Below, in pieces: positions 7,156 to 8,697 of a stretch of 8,697 nt of DNA; within the stretch, counting starts at the first letter, position 1, and the number at the start of each line of letters is the position of its first letter. Source of the stretch: Desulfuromonadaceae bacterium GWC2_58_13. Lineage in GTDB: Bacteria; Desulfobacterota; Desulfuromonadia; Desulfuromonadales; Trichloromonadaceae. A model generated the notes under the pieces. It was not told the origin of the DNA, made no database searches, and saw only the letters and a list, made by a program, of their open reading frames with translations. Where the stretch lies: assembly GCA_001825565.1 (NCBI GenBank), contig MHXM01000117.1, forward strand, positions 19,693-28,389. The letters are read 5' to 3'. A program made the position numbers and the translations under genes.

Positions 7156-7176
7156 CCGCCTCAGCGGCCATTTTCC
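7153..7176. terminator. Weak hairpin at the transporter/glutaredoxin convergence
   Basis: CCGC (7156-7159) and GCGG (7164-7167) form a short stem around CTCA, extendable to TG/CA across one mismatch, followed by TTTT on the + strand (7171-7174). It overlaps both stop codons. The stem is short, so termination here would be weak. Confidence 0.3.
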
Positions 7177-7658
7177 AATGCCGCGGCATAGGCTGACTCG
7201 GAAAAGCCGCGAATCAACTGGCCATTGATCACCGTCAGGGGCACTCCGCCCCCCGGACTGAGCTTCGCCTTGCGTTGCGCCGCCGCCCGGTCTTTTTCGA
7301 TATCATAGGCGGTGAACGGAATGCGCCGGGAGGTGAAGTATTTTTCTGCTTTTTTACAGTAGCCGCACCAGCTGGTCACATAGATTTCGACTTTGGGAAC
7401 CGAGCGACGGGCTGGTTCCGCGGTCGGTGGCGGGGCAGGCGCAGTGGGGGTTTCCACCCGCTCCGGGATATCTGGATTGGGCTGGCTGGCAGGGGTCTGG
7501 GACATCTCCTTGGCGCGAAATCCGACGGGCGGCGGCGTATCCTGATAACTGACCACGCCGTTTTCATTCACCCATTTATAGATCACCGCCGATGTCGTAC
7601 CGGAAGAGCCCAGCAAACCCCCGACGACCAGAAGCGCCAAAATCAAACGATTAACCAT
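7161..7658 (-). CDS. Exported DUF4124-glutaredoxin fusion protein
   Basis: A 165-residue protein probably acting in the periplasm on protein thiols or disulfides. It has a signal peptide (MVNRLILALLVVGG..., cleavage likely after TTSA, residue 24), a DUF4124 module (about 24-55, IYKWVNENGVVSYQDTPP), a Pro/Ala-rich linker (about 55-86) and a glutaredoxin-like thioredoxin fold (88-160). The active site is CGYC (98-101), preceded by YVTSW; the cis-proline is in GVPLTVI (P140) and GF follows at 151-152. The frame extends to 7700, but the ATG at 7658 has GGGAGGAG just upstream and begins a proper signal peptide, so it is preferred. DUF4124 is common in proteobacterial envelope proteins and its role is not established. 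Cytosolic glutaredoxins rely on glutathione; a periplasmic one would need another partner, none of which is visible here. Confidence 0.85.
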   Translation of the reverse strand: MVNRLILALLVVGGLLGSSGTTSAVIYKWVNENGVVSYQDTPPPVGFRAKEMSQTPASQPNPDIPERVETPTAPAPPPTAEPARRSVPKVEIYVTSWCGYCKKAEKYFTSRRIPFTAYDIEKDRAAAQRKAKLSPGGGVPLTVINGQLIRGFSESAYAAALENGR

Positions 7659-7702
7659 AACTCCTCCCAGCATATTTACCGCGACCAGCACCGCCGACAC
7701 CC

Positions 7703-7731
7703 TTGACGGGGCGGCATCCCCTCACTATATT
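7703..7731 (+). promoter_or_regulatory. Sigma-70 promoter of the DnaJ-like gene
   Basis: TTGACG (7703-7708) and TATATT (7726-7731) are separated by exactly 17 nt. The spacer contains GGGG-CGGCAT-CCCC (7708-7721), a small inverted repeat that could be an operator. CTTGA and CCCC also recall the heat-shock sigma-32 consensus, but at 10 nt the spacing is too short for it. Predicted start is near 7738, giving a leader of about 31 nt. Confidence 0.65.
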
Positions 7732-7768
7732 GTCAGGGCAGCAGTCTTCCCCGATTTCAGGAGATTCC

Positions 7769-8659
7769 ATGACCAAAGATTATTATGCCGTTCTCGGCGT
7801 CAAAAAAGACGCCACGGCTGACGAGATAAAAAAAGCCTATCGCAAACTGGCCCTCAAGTACCATCCCGACAAGAACCCGGGCGATAAGAAGGCGGAAGAC
7901 AAATTCAAGGAACTCACCGAGGCCTATGCGGTGCTGTCCGATCCGGAAAAGAAACGCCAGTACGATCAGTTCGGCGAGGCGGGCTTCCACCAGCGATTCA
8001 GCCAGGAAGACATCTATCGAAACTTCGACGTGGGCGACATCTTTCGCGAGTTCGGCCTCGGCACCGACGACATTTTCAGCCACCTTTTCGGCGGCGGCAG
8101 CCGCCGGAGCCCCTTTGGCGGCGCCCCCCGATCCCGGGTACTCAAGGGCCAGGATTTCATCATGAAGTTGGCGATCCCCTTTCGCCAGGCGATGTTGGGC
8201 GGCGAACGCCGCATCGACTTCCGCCGCGAGGGTCAGGTTGAACAATTGCAGGTGCGGATTCCCGCCGGAGTCGAAGCCGGGCAACGTCTGCGCGTCGCCG
8301 GAAAAGGCGGGAGTAGTCCGTCAGGCGGACCGACCGGCGACCTGTATCTCGAGATCGAGGTGGAAACCGACCCGGTATTCAGCCGCGACGGCGACAACCT
8401 TTATGTCCAACTGCAAATTCCCTTTTCCGGCGCCTGCCTTGGAACCTCGGTGGAGGTGCCAACCCTCGACGGCAACAAGCGAGTCAAGGTCCCCCCCGGC
8501 ATCACCGCTGGCGGCAAGATCCGCCTGGCGGGTTTCGGGGTGCCGCGCCGCGCCGGCGATAAAGGGGATCTCTATGCCACCATCGAAGTGGCGGTTCCCA
8601 AGAAGTTGACCGATCGGCAGAAAAAACTCCTCGAAGAAGTGGAAGAAACCGGCCTGTAG
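7769..8659 (+). CDS. DnaJ class II (CbpA-like) co-chaperone without zinc finger
   Basis: A 296-residue cytoplasmic J-domain protein that would stimulate the ATPase of DnaK and deliver substrates to it. The J domain occupies about residues 4-70, with the catalytic HPD at 32-34 and KFKELTEAYAVLSDPEKKRQ after it. A linker with limited Gly/Phe character follows (about 71-125, HLFGGGSRRSPFGG), then two beta-rich substrate-binding domains (about 126-200 and 205-285, with VPTLDGNKRVKVPPG at 230-244). There are no CxxCxGxG motifs, so the zinc-binding domain of DnaJ proper is absent, as in CbpA. The start is firm: AGGAG (7759-7763) lies 5 nt before the ATG, and the J domain begins at once. Neither dnaK, grpE nor a cbpM-type modulator is next to it within the window; whether one follows is unknown because the window ends 38 bp later. 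Confidence 0.93.
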   Translation: MTKDYYAVLGVKKDATADEIKKAYRKLALKYHPDKNPGDKKAEDKFKELTEAYAVLSDPEKKRQYDQFGEAGFHQRFSQEDIYRNFDVGDIFREFGLGTDDIFSHLFGGGSRRSPFGGAPRSRVLKGQDFIMKLAIPFRQAMLGGERRIDFRREGQVEQLQVRIPAGVEAGQRLRVAGKGGSSPSGGPTGDLYLEIEVETDPVFSRDGDNLYVQLQIPFSGACLGTSVEVPTLDGNKRVKVPPGITAGGKIRLAGFGVPRRAGDKGDLYATIEVAVPKKLTDRQKKLLEEVEETGL

Positions 8660-8687
8660 GGATCCAATCTACAGTCCAGGGTCCAGG
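8654..8687. repeat. Hairpin and tandem heptamer after the DnaJ-like gene
   Basis: CTGTAG (8654-8659, including the stop codon) is complementary to CTACAG (8669-8674) around a 9-nt loop, and GTCCAGG occurs twice in tandem (8674-8687). There is no T tract before the window edge, so I do not call it a terminator. It may be the start of a larger repeat lying outside the window. Confidence 0.35.
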
Positions 8688-8697
8688 CCCTTAGGGG

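Noticed and set aside
1..8697. Mobile elements, CRISPR arrays, tRNA or rRNA genes
   Set aside because: No transposase or integrase coding, no regularly spaced repeats and no tRNA or rRNA signature was seen on either strand.

Overview
The window is GC-rich, densely coded DNA from a Gram-negative bacterium. The modular PAS/GGDEF/EAL architecture, a sigma-54-like promoter and the style of the proteins suggest the Desulfuromonadales/Geobacter group of the former Deltaproteobacteria. That placement is inference from protein style, because no rRNA or other marker gene is present.

Layout from left to right. Bases 3-3269 (+) hold most of a large membrane-bound cyclic-di-GMP sensor enzyme (dCache, HAMP, three PAS, GGDEF, EAL); its N-terminus lies outside the window. 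A perfect 18-bp hairpin at 3293-3336 separates it from a convergent minus-strand pair: a two-TM, SHOCT-tailed membrane protein (5343-4822) and a HemY-type FAD porphyrinogen oxidase (4772-3360), very probably one operon. Bases 5344-5988 contain no protein gene I can support but are rich in signals: a sigma-54-like -24/-12 element at 5614-5629, a run of strong RNA hairpins, an 18-bp terminator-like hairpin at 5863-5903, and then a near-consensus sigma-70 promoter (TTGACG, 17 nt, TATAAA) at 5920-5948. I read this as an independent structured RNA of about 265 nt followed by the separate promoter of an MFS transporter gene (5989-7155, +). Converging on the transporter with 5 bases between stop codons is a secreted DUF4124-glutaredoxin fusion (7658-7161, -). 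Diverging from that gene, under another near-consensus promoter (7703-7731), is a zinc-finger-less DnaJ/CbpA-type co-chaperone (7769-8659, +).

How the genes relate: they look like separate small transcription units rather than one pathway. They cover c-di-GMP signalling, haem synthesis, transport, envelope thiol chemistry and protein folding. The least explained part is the putative non-coding RNA at about 5640-5905. I could not match it to any RNA family I know, and it is the main candidate for something undescribed.
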